From the NCBI RefSeq assembly GCF_000487995.2, contig NZ_CP097562.1:1-64000 (forward strand): a stretch of DNA of 64,000 nt. The letters run 5' to 3'. The DNA is from Mucispirillum schaedleri ASF457 (GTDB lineage: Bacteria > Chrysiogenota > Deferribacteres > Deferribacterales > Mucispirillaceae). The notes under the pieces were generated by a model, which saw only the letters and a program-made list of their open reading frames with translations, searched no databases and had not been told where the DNA came from. This document shows, in pieces, positions 45,137 to 54,639 of the stretch. Made by a program: the position numbers and the translations under genes. Each line of letters starts with the position of its first letter. The stretch's first letter is position 1.

Positions 45137-46300
45137 TTACTTGTAGTTAATCATTTTTAGATATAATTTATCTTTAAAGTTCTTTTTTATATTCCAATCA
45201 TTATCTACACATTGGTCATTTTGAATAAACAAAACCACTGATTTACCACTTCCAACAGAACTTTTATATATGATGCCATCTATTGGTTTATTATTTATTG
45301 TATAGTTATAACGCAAATATTCTGTAATAATTTGTGTTGGTATATATTCTAAGTGTTCTTCTTTTCCATCTCTGTCAATTGGTCTAGCAAACCAATCAAT
45401 AAAAGATTGCATAAATATATAGTAAGGTCTTTTATCACCTTTAACTTCATCATATATTGAAGGAATTTCTAACTTTGATGGCAAGGAAATAAGATTTAGT
45501 GGTCTTGAAGCTATAAAAGTAGCTGTATGTATATAAATATTGCAATTATTTTTATTACTATTAAGCACTTCATCAACGGCAGTTTGTTCATCAAATGCAC
45601 CATAGAACATAGCTATCCCAACAGGACTCATTCTATTAGCTTGTAATGCATATTCTATGGGTACTGTTCCCATTTCAGATGCTGAATTTAAATTTTGCTT
45701 GTTATTTGTAATTCTAATTCTATATATTTTATCATTACATATTTGTTCAAATTTTAAATCACTAATAATTTTTGCAACTTGTTCAATTGGATAATATTTA
45801 TTATTGTTATTTTCACTAAAAATAGTAAAACGCAACTTATGTTTAACTCTATATATAAACTTATCCCATTCTTCTAATAAATGTTGTTCTTTGAAAGGCT
45901 CTGCAAAAGGTCTAGCCCACAAGTTAGTATTTATTGTTGAATATATATCTTCAAAAAGAGTTTGAGACACAGCATTTATAGGCTCTTGTTCACTTAATAA
46001 ATCCCATATATCAAATTGATAATTATTTAAATATCCTCCTTCTGCACTTTCATATGGAGAGTTTTCAACCGGATCTTGCCATTCATTGCTTATAGAAGAT
46101 ATAATATGTTTTATTACTATTTCTAAATCTAAAACATCAGTCTTTTTACCACAATAGGAACATAAACCTTGTTTACCATTTTTCTTTATGAAGTTGCTTA
46201 ATCCTTTTTCGTCAAAGCAATGATGACAAACATATTTATTTGGTACTTTGCCATATCCTCTAGCTTCATATTCCATCAAAAGTTTTTTTGCCAAACCCAT
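45137..46300 (-). CDS. RES-domain protein with zinc-binding N-terminus
   Basis: 387 residues. The N-terminal region has two CxxC pairs (CHHCFDEKG and CSYCGKK) like the HEPN/RES N-terminal domain. The C-terminal half is a RES domain with the hallmark run ALQANRMSPVGIAMFYGAF and a nearby Glu (DEVLNS). RES toxins degrade NAD. This long stand-alone form without an adjacent Xre antitoxin belongs to the less studied RES group that may act as a phage-defence effector. The neighbouring coiled-coil gene lies about 190 bases upstream on the same strand. Confidence 0.8.
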   Translation of the reverse strand: MGLAKKLLMEYEARGYGKVPNKYVCHHCFDEKGLSNFIKKNGKQGLCSYCGKKTDVLDLEIVIKHIISSISNEWQDPVENSPYESAEGGYLNNYQFDIWDLLSEQEPINAVSQTLFEDIYSTINTNLWARPFAEPFKEQHLLEEWDKFIYRVKHKLRFTIFSENNNNKYYPIEQVAKIISDLKFEQICNDKIYRIRITNNKQNLNSASEMGTVPIEYALQANRMSPVGIAMFYGAFDEQTAVDEVLNSNKNNCNIYIHTATFIASRPLNLISLPSKLEIPSIYDEVKGDKRPYYIFMQSFIDWFARPIDRDGKEEHLEYIPTQIITEYLRYNYTINNKPIDGIIYKSSVGSGKSVVLFIQNDQCVDNDWNIKKNFKDKLYLKMINYK

Positions 46301-46491
46301 TATAATATCCTCTATTAATATTTATACATTAATTAAATAAAATATTGCTCTTGACTTACAGGCACCTCTGTTGCTCATAGTGCAGTATAAAGATAGTTTA
46401 AAGTTATAAAGTATATATGGAAAACTGCTTTTACAAACTTTTATTATTTTCACAGGCTTTTGATTGTTTACCAATAAAGATACATTATCTT

Positions 46492-47925
46492 TTAAGATTC
46501 TATATTATCTTCTATTGTTTCCTTATTTTTAGATTTAATTTTATTAAGCCGTTTTTGCAATTGCTCTATAATTAAAGCAATACCTGGAATATTTGATAGA
46601 TTATCTAATGATTTTTCTGATTTCATTATATTATTTAAAACTTCAATTAAAGGATGATCTGATTGGTCAAATCCTTTAATTAATTGTCCTGGATTATCTG
46701 ATGTCATATTTATTATATTGTATAATAATTTAAGATTAAGTTCGCGTACATTATCACTATCTATTTGTTCTACTTGTTTAGATAGTCCTTCAAATGTTTT
46801 GCTTATAACTTCTTTGTGAGTATATTCTTCTATAAGTCGCTTAGAAAGCTTTGCTTGTTTATTAAAATTTATGGCAGCCCATAGTAAAGGAATATATAAT
46901 GGAATTATCAAACTTACTAATTTTGGCATATAACCTATTATTTCATACATAATTTTTCCATCTTTGAATATAATATATCCAATAATTATTGGTATAAAAG
47001 AACATAAAGAAAGGAAACATATAGTTATAGAAAAAGATTTATTTGATTTTGCTAAAATTTTTTCTTCTGATTCTCTTTTTTCTGAGTAAGCACTTGCTAA
47101 CCCTGCTGTTAATGCAGAAGGAAGCAGATTTTGTATATCAGCATATAATGATTTATATTTATCACTTTGTCCATCTAAATAATTTTTAATACTATTATTA
47201 GTATCATTAATTATATCATCAATTTTAGTTGATAATAGTTTTGCTTGATTTTCTAATTTATCGTATGTTATTTCCAATTTTTTTTGTAATCCTTCTTCTT
47301 TTTGTAATTGTCCTTGTTTATCTTTATATTCATAACCATATATTTCATCATATAAATCAGATATTTCATTTTTTAGTGTAACAGATTCTTGATGTAATGG
47401 TTTGATTTTTGTGGATAATGTATTTGCTTCATTTAATAATTCTGTTGATATTTCTAGTTGTGAAGTAATATTATCTTTTTGTTTCTGACTTTCATCAATA
47501 GCATTATTAAGCTCATCGATAGTATTATTGAAATCATCAATATATTTTTTTATATCTTGTTGCTTTGTATTTATATTGTTTATAAATTCACTTTGTAGCT
47601 TATCTATTTGCTGTTTCTTTTCTTCTATATTTTGATAGTGTCCATTAACTAATTTATCTTTATTGTTGATTTCATCTATAATGTTCTGTGATTGTTTTAA
47701 TAATTTATTGGTGTTTTGTATATTTTCATTTAATGTTATATTTTCATCTTTTATTTTTTGAATTTGTTCTTGTACATCATTATATATACTTTCCAGTTCA
47801 GATGTGTAATTTAGAATTTTATTTTTATATGTTTCATCAGTCAAAGTGTTTAACTTTTCATATTCATTTGTAAGTTTATCAACCTGCAGTTGTAATTGTT
47901 CTAATTCTTTTTCATCCATAAACAT
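46492..47925 (-). CDS. Long coiled-coil membrane protein
   Basis: About 477 residues (Met1 or Met3). Residues 1-250 form an almost continuous coiled coil rich in Lys/Glu/Asn/Gln. LLPSALTAGLASAYSEKR follows, then two transmembrane helices (about residues 290-315 and 330-352) and a cytoplasmic helical end. Such proteins occur beside defence genes as putative sensors or membrane effectors. It may work with the RES protein downstream, but that rests only on position. Confidence 0.6.
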   Translation of the reverse strand: MFMDEKELEQLQLQVDKLTNEYEKLNTLTDETYKNKILNYTSELESIYNDVQEQIQKIKDENITLNENIQNTNKLLKQSQNIIDEINNKDKLVNGHYQNIEEKKQQIDKLQSEFINNINTKQQDIKKYIDDFNNTIDELNNAIDESQKQKDNITSQLEISTELLNEANTLSTKIKPLHQESVTLKNEISDLYDEIYGYEYKDKQGQLQKEEGLQKKLEITYDKLENQAKLLSTKIDDIINDTNNSIKNYLDGQSDKYKSLYADIQNLLPSALTAGLASAYSEKRESEEKILAKSNKSFSITICFLSLCSFIPIIIGYIIFKDGKIMYEIIGYMPKLVSLIIPLYIPLLWAAINFNKQAKLSKRLIEEYTHKEVISKTFEGLSKQVEQIDSDNVRELNLKLLYNIINMTSDNPGQLIKGFDQSDHPLIEVLNNIMKSEKSLDNLSNIPGIALIIEQLQKRLNKIKSKNKETIEDNIES

Positions 47926-47995
47926 ACCTTATAATGAAATATTTTAATATATGAAAATTTTAAAGTGTAAGATTGTTTGTGTTTAATCATACAAT

Positions 47996-48345
47996 TCATA
48001 GTTGGCTTTTAAAGGCAAGTTTAAATTTGTTACTAAAAGCACCATTATCAAGTAATAAAATATTTTTTTTAAAAAAAGATTTTGTTGTATTATAAATATC
48101 ATCAGAAACATTGTGAACAATATTGAATTTATTTATATCAATTTCTTCATTATTTACATAATTATATTCTATAAACCTTCTGCTATTATTTCCTTGTTTT
48201 AGAAACATATCAAATAAAATTTTAGCATTTTTGTTTATTTTTTTATTACAGGCACAGCTTCAACTACTGTTGTATCGCTCTCGATTGCAATAAAAAGATA
48301 ATCATACTCACTATTTTTTAGTTTAATTTTTTTAAAAGTATTCAT
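47996..48345 (-). pseudogene. rnlB: RnlB-like antitoxin, frameshifted at an A7 run
   Basis: The ATG at 48345 overlaps the stop of the RnlA-like gene (ATGA). The frame encodes 36 residues and stops just after seven A (minus strand; T7 at 48238-48244). One extra A, or a -1 slip on A-AAA-AAA, joins it to the frame ending at 47996, giving 116 residues. The joined protein has the RnlB pattern: a beta strand start, then KILFDMFLKQGNNSRRFIEY. Its position right after the toxin gene fits rnlAB order. It is either inactivated or expressed by ribosomal or transcriptional slippage. Confidence 0.6.
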
Positions 48346-49772
48346 TGTTTTAATCCATTTGAATTATGCAAGTCAAATGCCTCATCTAATAATTCCAAAA
48401 CTTCCCTAATAATTCTTTTAACATCTTCATAGTTTTCTATAATTTTTATATCAAGCAAAGTAGCTGTAGTATGACATAATGGATGTCTATTATCTTTATA
48501 ATACTTATACATCTTTTCTATATGTTCTGCAAGTTTATTATTTTTATTTTGAATTTTGACTCTATATTTGTCGCGTAATTCATACCCATCAAAGCACTTG
48601 AGACCTTTATTATCAATTTCTATGCCATATGATGTTAATAAATATTTAATTGAGCCTTCTAATGTTCTTAATGCTGGAAATGCATACATTGAATAATCTT
48701 GTAATGTATATGTAGGTTGTTCTAATAACGATGGTTGCAATATAGAAAATAACATGTCAGGAAAAATATTGTAAGATTTGGGTAAATAAAATTTTAAGTT
48801 TATATCTTTTGATTGAAAGTTATAAAACTCTTCATTCATTTTCTTTATTGTATTGGAAAAATTTTCTGTGCTTGATAAAAATATAATTATATCATTATAT
48901 ATTCTATAAGGTTTTCCTTGAAAAAGTATTTTTAAATTCTTGTATTTAGTTATAAAAAATTGCTCGTCATTGTTTTTGATGATATACTGTATTCCATTTT
49001 GTACTTCTTTTGTTTCAATTTTACATGTATCCTGCAAAAATGTAATTAAATTATCAAGATTATTGTTGCTATCTATTATAGTAAATTCCTTATTATCTGA
49101 TAGATTATTACTGGTATTGCATGTATGATTTATTTGAGTTTTTTCTAATATTGCATTTTTTGCTAATGTATCTGCTAATTCATTATATTTATTTCCTGAG
49201 TGAGCTTTTACTTTAATAAATATTACATCTATTTTATTTCTAATTTCTTCAATAAATTTTTTATACAATATCGTATTCTCTTTTTTGGTTTTCCACTCAC
49301 CAGTTATCCATTTTTCTATACCTTCATAATCATAAAAAATTATAACTTCTGTTATATCATTATCTTTTGCCCAATTTAAAGCAGATATTACACCTGCTAA
49401 TTCGCCAGCTACATTTCTCATTTCTATTACATTTGGATTGTCTACTATACCGTAATGGCGGTAAATCTCATTATTATCTTTAAGAATTATATAACCGAAA
49501 CTTGCAAGATTACAAGATTCAGAATAACTACCGTCTACATATATTTGAACAGTATGATTGTTTTCTATTGCTTCTGATGTTATATTATTATTATTTGATT
49601 CAGTAGATATAGTTGATATTGTATTATTTACATAATTTTGGGCTTCTTCCTGTGTTAAAAAACTTTTAAACTCTGCACCAGAATAACCCTTTATTTGTTT
49701 TTCACATTCTGACCAATCTGTAAAAATTCCTATTTCTCTGCCTTTTCTTACTGCATAATATTTTTTCGCCAT
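48342..49772 (-). CDS. rnlA: RNase HI-RnlA fusion, toxin of an RNase LS-type system
   Basis: 476 residues with three parts. Residues 1-50 are the viroplasmin-like RNase H-binding domain (YYAVRKGREIGIFTDWSEC). Residues about 73-210 are RNase HI with catalytic Asp80, Glu124, Asp148 and Asp201 and His191 in KAHSGN. Residues about 225-476 resemble the C-terminal part of RnlA, notably YAFPALRTLEGSIKYLLTSYG and the HPLCH region. E. coli RnlA is an mRNA-cleaving toxin used against phage T4 that needs RNase HI for activity, so a natural fusion makes sense. The downstream overlapping gene resembles RnlB. Confidence 0.75.
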   Translation of the reverse strand: MAKKYYAVRKGREIGIFTDWSECEKQIKGYSGAEFKSFLTQEEAQNYVNNTISTISTESNNNNITSEAIENNHTVQIYVDGSYSESCNLASFGYIILKDNNEIYRHYGIVDNPNVIEMRNVAGELAGVISALNWAKDNDITEVIIFYDYEGIEKWITGEWKTKKENTILYKKFIEEIRNKIDVIFIKVKAHSGNKYNELADTLAKNAILEKTQINHTCNTSNNLSDNKEFTIIDSNNNLDNLITFLQDTCKIETKEVQNGIQYIIKNNDEQFFITKYKNLKILFQGKPYRIYNDIIIFLSSTENFSNTIKKMNEEFYNFQSKDINLKFYLPKSYNIFPDMLFSILQPSLLEQPTYTLQDYSMYAFPALRTLEGSIKYLLTSYGIEIDNKGLKCFDGYELRDKYRVKIQNKNNKLAEHIEKMYKYYKDNRHPLCHTTATLLDIKIIENYEDVKRIIREVLELLDEAFDLHNSNGLKQ

Positions 49773-49798
49773 TAAATAAACTCCATATTAGAACTCAT

Positions 49799-49873
49799 AA
49801 AAAAACCTCGCTGGGTGTGCATGTATTACACATATGTGTATCACTAAATAGTGACTACAGAGGCATGCGAGGT
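49799..49873 (-). ncRNA. Highly structured RNA or attenuator before the RNase HI-RnlA gene
   Basis: On the minus strand ACCTCGC and GCGAGGT close a multibranched structure followed by seven U, ending 26 bases before the toxin start codon. Inside are two perfect hairpins (TACACATATGTGTA and TCACTAAATAGTGA) and a possible GCATG/CATGC helix. It may be the terminator of the CoiA-like gene, an attenuator of the toxin operon, or a separate RNA. GTTGCAC lies about 40 bases upstream, as in the candidate RNA at 39.3 kb. Confidence 0.55.
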
Positions 49874-49965
49874 CTAGTTATCTACTTCATATCATAGTTT
49901 TTATGATAGTGCAACTGCTTTTACCGGGGATTATGTGATAAAATATTGAGTGTAGATATATCAAG

Positions 49966-51039
49966 TTATTTTAATAATAATTTATGTTCTATCCAAATAT
50001 CTGTCCAATTATCTTCTTTGTATTGTTTAAATTCAGATACTGCTTTATTAATTTCATTTGTATTTTCTTTAAACATGGAACATTTTGCAGATTCATTATC
50101 CATACAATATTTTGGATTGCCACATTTTTTATATAGCTTACATATCGCTGGTTCATCTGTCATATCATTGACAGCTTGCCATCTACAAAGAGTACAGCTT
50201 TTTTTCAAATACCCTGCACTATAAGCCATAGATTGACCAACCATATAGAAAAAACCACAATCTATGAATAACGGAATACAATCATCATATGGAATACTAA
50301 TTTCATATATTCCTTTTCTGATTTTATCATAGTTTTTACATGTATATAAATTTTTATCAACATAACTTTTTAATGAATGATATAATATATATTTTTGAAT
50401 GTATTGTTTAGTATCATATGTCATATCTTCTGGTCTTTTAAAGTTGTATAGTTTAATATTTGGATTTTCAATTAAGTCTGATGAATTTATAATATTCATT
50501 ATATCTTCTTCTGATTTTATTTGAAGTTCTATAATACGGATTCCAGAATTTTTCTTTTCAAAAGAGCATTCATGAGTTACATATATCTCTATAAAAATTG
50601 GTGCAGTTTTATGTTCACAATATATATCTGCAATAAAATTATTATATTTATGTTCAATTATACATTTATGATAGAATTTTTTTAAATCAAATGATTTTGT
50701 TATTGGAATACTGCAGTAATCTTCATTATATATCTTACATTTTTTATATTGACTGCATTTATTTTTAACATTTAAGGTTAATTTAATAGACTTGCTTTTA
50801 TTAAACCAGTCAGCAATCATTCTTGTTGCAATAGAATGTAAATATTTATCATATGAACATTTATCTGTTTTATGGGCAAAATGCCACTGGCGTATTTGTC
50901 CTCGTTTTAATATCATTTCTGTATTACAAGAAGGGCAGAAATATTTATTATTATCAACTGTATTTTTTATATCAACAATATTATTATTTTGGTCAAGTGC
51001 AAAATGCTGATATTTATGAGAATGTTTTACCATAATCAA
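49966..51039 (-). CDS. CoiA-like protein
   Basis: 357 residues. The N-terminus has the CoiA-type zinc/DNA segment (KYFCPSCNTEMILKRGQIRQWHFAHK), then DKYLHSIATRMI and a nuclease-like core (FIADIYCEHKTAPIFIEIYVTHE), resembling the PD-(D/E)XK pattern of CoiA-like proteins. The Cys-rich C-terminal third (CTLCRW, CKLYKKCGNPKYC) may bind metal. CoiA helps natural transformation in Gram-positives; related genes on mobile elements are of unknown role. Confidence 0.7.
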   Translation of the reverse strand: MIMVKHSHKYQHFALDQNNNIVDIKNTVDNNKYFCPSCNTEMILKRGQIRQWHFAHKTDKCSYDKYLHSIATRMIADWFNKSKSIKLTLNVKNKCSQYKKCKIYNEDYCSIPITKSFDLKKFYHKCIIEHKYNNFIADIYCEHKTAPIFIEIYVTHECSFEKKNSGIRIIELQIKSEEDIMNIINSSDLIENPNIKLYNFKRPEDMTYDTKQYIQKYILYHSLKSYVDKNLYTCKNYDKIRKGIYEISIPYDDCIPLFIDCGFFYMVGQSMAYSAGYLKKSCTLCRWQAVNDMTDEPAICKLYKKCGNPKYCMDNESAKCSMFKENTNEINKAVSEFKQYKEDNWTDIWIEHKLLLK

Positions 51040-51316
51040 CTTCTATTCTGCTAAATCATTTGATTTATATATCATAATAAAAAGTATAAAAATCTTACTA
51101 TCTCTGAAACTATTATAAACATATTTATATAAAACTTAATTATTTTATTATGTATAGAACAATATAAAAGTCAATATTTATCTTTAAGATTTTTATTTTT
51201 CTATTGTAGTACAATGTGTTTTTATATCAAATTCATATTAAAAATAAAGTAAATTTATATAATAATTATTGATATTTTATATATTTTCTATTATTTTATT
51301 AATAGAGAGGTGTAAT

Positions 51317-51577
51317 ATGGCACAAACAGTTAGTGTTAATTTTAAGTTAGATGCAGAAGTAAAGAAAGCTATGGAAAAAGTATGTAAAGAGATGGGACTT
51401 TCTATGAGTGCAGCATTTACAATTTTTGCAAAAAAAGTTGGCAGGGAACATCGTATTCCTTTTGAAATATCTGCAGACCCATTTTATTCTGAACAGAATA
51501 TTGCAAGATTAAAAAAATCAATAGAGCAAATGGAAACAACAGGAGGCACTGTTCATGAGGTAGATTACAATGATTAA
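51317..51577 (+). CDS. RelB/DinJ-family antitoxin
   Basis: 86 residues from the ATG at 51317 behind GAGAGGTG; an upstream in-frame start would add hydrophobic, unrelated residues. The N-terminal ribbon-helix-helix (VSVNFKLDAEVKKAMEKVCK, MGLSMSAAFTIFAKKV) is typical of RelB/DinJ. It overlaps the YoeB gene by eight bases, the standard antitoxin-first order, and probably represses its own promoter. Confidence 0.9.
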   Translation: MAQTVSVNFKLDAEVKKAMEKVCKEMGLSMSAAFTIFAKKVGREHRIPFEISADPFYSEQNIARLKKSIEQMETTGGTVHEVDYND

Positions 51578-51830
51578 AGCTTGGACAGATGAAGCATGGG
51601 AAGATTTTGAATACTGGACTAAGCAGGATAGAAAAACATTAAAAAGAATTTTAACACTTATAAAAGATATAGAACGAAACGGTTATGGTGGAATAGGTAA
51701 ACCAGAGCAGCTAAAGGGTGATTTATCAAAATACTGGAGTCGTCGTATAGATGATTATAACCGTATTGTCTATTGCATAGAAGATGATATAATAAAAATT
51801 GTTCAATGTGGTTCTCATTACAGAGATTAA
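51570..51830 (+). CDS. yoeB: YoeB-family mRNA interferase toxin
   Basis: 86 residues of the Txe/YoeB family: MIKAWTDEAWEDFEYW, GIGKPEQLKGDLSKYWSRRI, DDYNRIVYCIEDD and the C-terminal GSHYRD. Catalytic residues expected in YoeB (Glu in KPEQLK, the Arg of NRIVY, His and Tyr at the end) are all visible. It cleaves mRNA in the ribosomal A site. It appears intact and coupled to its antitoxin. Confidence 0.93.
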   Translation: MIKAWTDEAWEDFEYWTKQDRKTLKRILTLIKDIERNGYGGIGKPEQLKGDLSKYWSRRIDDYNRIVYCIEDDIIKIVQCGSHYRD

Positions 51831-51956
51831 TAATAAATCATTCAAGTCTGCTATTATGCATGCTTTTTGATGTTGAAAATATTTTAAAGTGTATTAATTA
51901 TCTTGCATATTTTATTCTTTTTAATTATAATTTAATGAAAAGAAGGAGTTAAAAAT

Positions 51957-52130
51957 ATGTCTAGTAATCAGCAAAATTTTAGTGATAAGGGAATAGCTAT
52001 GGATGGTGCTCCATTAAAACCATTAAATGAAAGTGCACCACAACCAGCTTTAAGGACCCCAAAAACACCACAAAATAATAAAAGTAATTCTACAAAATTT
52101 CAAACAGAACATCCAAAGCCTAAAAAATAA
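51957..52130 (+). CDS. Small disordered protein, first gene of the KAP cassette
   Basis: 57 residues, rich in Pro/Asn/Ser/Lys (PLKPLNESAPQPALRTPK) and probably unstructured. It has a strong AAGGAG and lies 15 bases before the membrane-protein gene, in line with the next three genes. No family recognised. The good initiation site argues that it is translated. Confidence 0.55.
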   Translation: MSSNQQNFSDKGIAMDGAPLKPLNESAPQPALRTPKTPQNNKSNSTKFQTEHPKPKK

Positions 52131-52145
52131 TGGTTGATAATTATT

Positions 52146-52577
52146 ATGAGTAATGACGAGTTATCAGATTTTGATAAAAAATCTATACAAGATGCATGGA
52201 TTGCAGCAGAAACGAGACATAGAGAGAATGAATATACTTTTATAAAGTATGTGTTTACATTTTCTTCTGCATTTTTGGGTTTTTCCATTGCATTGGTAAC
52301 TTCTATATCAGGAAAAACTGATGTTAATATAAATAAAGCATTTCTTATATCATGTTGGATAACAATTGTATTGACTATGATGATTGGTTTGTTATCTTTA
52401 TTAATAAGTAAAAAAGCAAATGTCAGATATATGGAGAATTTACAAAGAAGATTAAATAGAGAATCTGAATATCCTAACGGTTATGATAAAGCATGTGTTA
52501 TATTAGAGTGGATTTTATTTGTCTTATTGTGCATTAGTATAGTATTTAATCTGCTGTTTATACATAGCTATATTTGA
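52146..52577 (+). CDS. Three-helix membrane protein of the KAP cassette
   Basis: 143 residues from the ATG at 52146. An N-terminal amphipathic helix (SIQDAWIAAETRHRENEYT) leads into three transmembrane helices (about residues 36-55, 66-88, 117-138). The layout recalls SLATT-type effectors that form membrane pores in defence systems, but the match is by shape only. It is followed 48 bases later by a phosphatase gene and then a KAP NTPase. Confidence 0.6.
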   Translation: MSNDELSDFDKKSIQDAWIAAETRHRENEYTFIKYVFTFSSAFLGFSIALVTSISGKTDVNINKAFLISCWITIVLTMMIGLLSLLISKKANVRYMENLQRRLNRESEYPNGYDKACVILEWILFVLLCISIVFNLLFIHSYI

Positions 52578-52625
52578 TGAATATTTTTTTGTATAATTAC
52601 AATAATATATAGGTGAAGTAATCTT

Positions 52626-53111
52626 ATGTATGAAATTTTTGAAGGTCTTTTTATTGGAAATGATATTGATTGTAATATTTATAGCAAAAATAATGATTTT
52701 GCAATAATACATGCATGTAAAACTTGTCACCAAAGAGTTTTGAGATATAACAAATCATTATCTCAATTAGATCCTAATTATCTCATCTATGAGATGGATA
52801 ATCATCTATTTTTAAATTTGGTTGACATGCCTCAGGAATTATTGCCAAAATATACAAATCCAATAATGATGAAAGCAATGTCTTTTATTGATGATTATAT
52901 TTCCAATAAAAATATATTAATACATTGTAATCAAGGTCAATCTCGCTCTCCATCTTTAGCTTTGATATATTTGGCAAGACAAAATGTTATATCTAATGTT
53001 TCTTACCAATCTGCACTAAAAGATTTTATTAAATTATATCCTATATATAATGCTGGTACTGGAATTGCTTTGTATCTAAATCATAATTGGATAGATTTAA
53101 TTAATTTGTAG
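52626..53111 (+). CDS. Dual-specificity protein phosphatase
   Basis: 161 residues. The active-site loop is HCNQGQSRSP (CX5R: Cys101, Arg107), with a likely general-acid Asp67 in LVDMPQ, both at the expected spacing for DSP-type phosphatases. The N-terminal IFEGLFIGND strand also fits. It starts behind AGGTGAAG and is ten bases from the NTPase gene. In this setting it may regulate, or be regulated by, the NTPase rather than serve metabolism. Confidence 0.85.
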   Translation: MYEIFEGLFIGNDIDCNIYSKNNDFAIIHACKTCHQRVLRYNKSLSQLDPNYLIYEMDNHLFLNLVDMPQELLPKYTNPIMMKAMSFIDDYISNKNILIHCNQGQSRSPSLALIYLARQNVISNVSYQSALKDFIKLYPIYNAGTGIALYLNHNWIDLINL

Positions 53112-53120
53112 AGAATAAAT

Positions 53121-54509
53121 ATGGATAATATTGTAGCTTTTCAAAATGATTATTTAAATAGGTTTGAACTTGTTAAAGAATGGACAGACGCGTTATTACC
53201 ATTAAAGTTAAACCATAATTTAGTTATATCCATATCAGGTGATTGGGGAACCGGTAAAACATATCTTTCACAAAATTGGTGTAAGTATTTATTAGAGAAT
53301 AATTATTTTTCCTGTTATATTGATGCTCATAAACAAGATTATGCAGAAGATCCGCTGCTTGTCATAATGAATGAAATAGAAAATAATTTAAAGCTGTATA
53401 AGAAAGATAAAAACTCCAAAACTAAGAGCTCTTTAACAAGAAAAATGAATATGGTCAAGAAAAAATTGCATATTATAAATAAATGTACACTAAAAACAGC
53501 AACATCCATAGCATTACCTGAAATTTTATCCTATGTAGTAAAAGAGCTATTTGAACAAGTAGATAAGCAAAATATAAAGTCATTCATTTATCAATTTTTA
53601 GAAGAATACGAAAATCAAAAGGATAAATATATTAAAAATCAATACAGCATTATGAGTAGTTATTCATCATATATTAAGGCTTTTAAAGATGCAGTTGAAA
53701 ACTTTACTTTGGATTTTAATAAACCTGTTGTGATATTTATAGATGAGCTGGATAGAAGCAATCCAACATTTGTAATAAAGTTAATAGAGCAGTTGAAGCA
53801 TATATTTGATATAAATAATCTTGTTTTTATTTTAACGGTAAATAAACATGAGCTATCAAATACTATTAAAAGTTTGTATGGCAGTGAAATGGATGGATAT
53901 GCTTATTATAAAAAGTTCATTACTCATGATTTCACACTTTATCCTATAGAGTATATAGATAAAAACAATATTGTTTTGTTTATTAATGAATATGTTAGAT
54001 TAAAGGAAAGTTTTGATTTAAGTAACGAATTTATTGTAATAATGGCAGATATTATTGAAATACTGAATTTATCTTTAAGAGACATTGAACAAATATTAGA
54101 CCATATTTATTATATTAGAGACAAAGTTCAAGAAGACTATCACAAGGAATATCTTATAATATGTTTGTTTTACAGAGCAATATATATGAAAGATTACAAA
54201 GCATTTATAGAAGAAAGAGAGAATATGGAAATGTTAGATTGTAATATTATATATGAAGTACATAATAATATACAAATAAACAAATTATTTAAATTAATTG
54301 CTAATAATTTTAATACTTCAAATCATATATTTAATATTTTATCTATTATTGTAAGTATTCCAAAAAAGGAAGATTTATTGATTTTAGAAAGAAACTTTAA
54401 GCCACCATACATATATCCTCCATTTAGGGGTACTGACAGTTTTCATATAGATATTAAGTATATATATTACCCTATATTTACATACATAAATTTATTCAAC
54501 TATCAATAA
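53121..54509 (+). CDS. KAP-family P-loop NTPase
   Basis: 462 residues. Walker A is GDWGTGKT (residues 40-47) and Walker B is VVIFIDELDRSNP (about 203-215), followed by a sensor-like FILTVNKHEL. These match the KAP family, which includes F-plasmid PifA that excludes phage T7. The membrane insert typical of many KAP proteins is absent or weak here (about 124-142), and a separate three-helix membrane protein is encoded upstream. It is the last gene of the cassette. Confidence 0.85.
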   Translation: MDNIVAFQNDYLNRFELVKEWTDALLPLKLNHNLVISISGDWGTGKTYLSQNWCKYLLENNYFSCYIDAHKQDYAEDPLLVIMNEIENNLKLYKKDKNSKTKSSLTRKMNMVKKKLHIINKCTLKTATSIALPEILSYVVKELFEQVDKQNIKSFIYQFLEEYENQKDKYIKNQYSIMSSYSSYIKAFKDAVENFTLDFNKPVVIFIDELDRSNPTFVIKLIEQLKHIFDINNLVFILTVNKHELSNTIKSLYGSEMDGYAYYKKFITHDFTLYPIEYIDKNNIVLFINEYVRLKESFDLSNEFIVIMADIIEILNLSLRDIEQILDHIYYIRDKVQEDYHKEYLIICLFYRAIYMKDYKAFIEERENMEMLDCNIIYEVHNNIQINKLFKLIANNFNTSNHIFNILSIIVSIPKKEDLLILERNFKPPYIYPPFRGTDSFHIDIKYIYYPIFTYINLFNYQ

Positions 54510-54639
54510 TAGGGGCTACAATAGACAAATAATTATGAGAATGTAAGAGTTTTATTTAACCCTTACATATCTATTTATTATAATACTGTAAAATATCCTG
54601 CCAATAAAAAAGTATGCTAAAATACATTACTCTTATAAA

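Noticed and set aside
54556-54612. Possible C-terminal scrap of a second Abi_2 gene (FYWQDIL on the minus strand)
   Set aside because: Only about seven residues resemble the family ending; too short to support.
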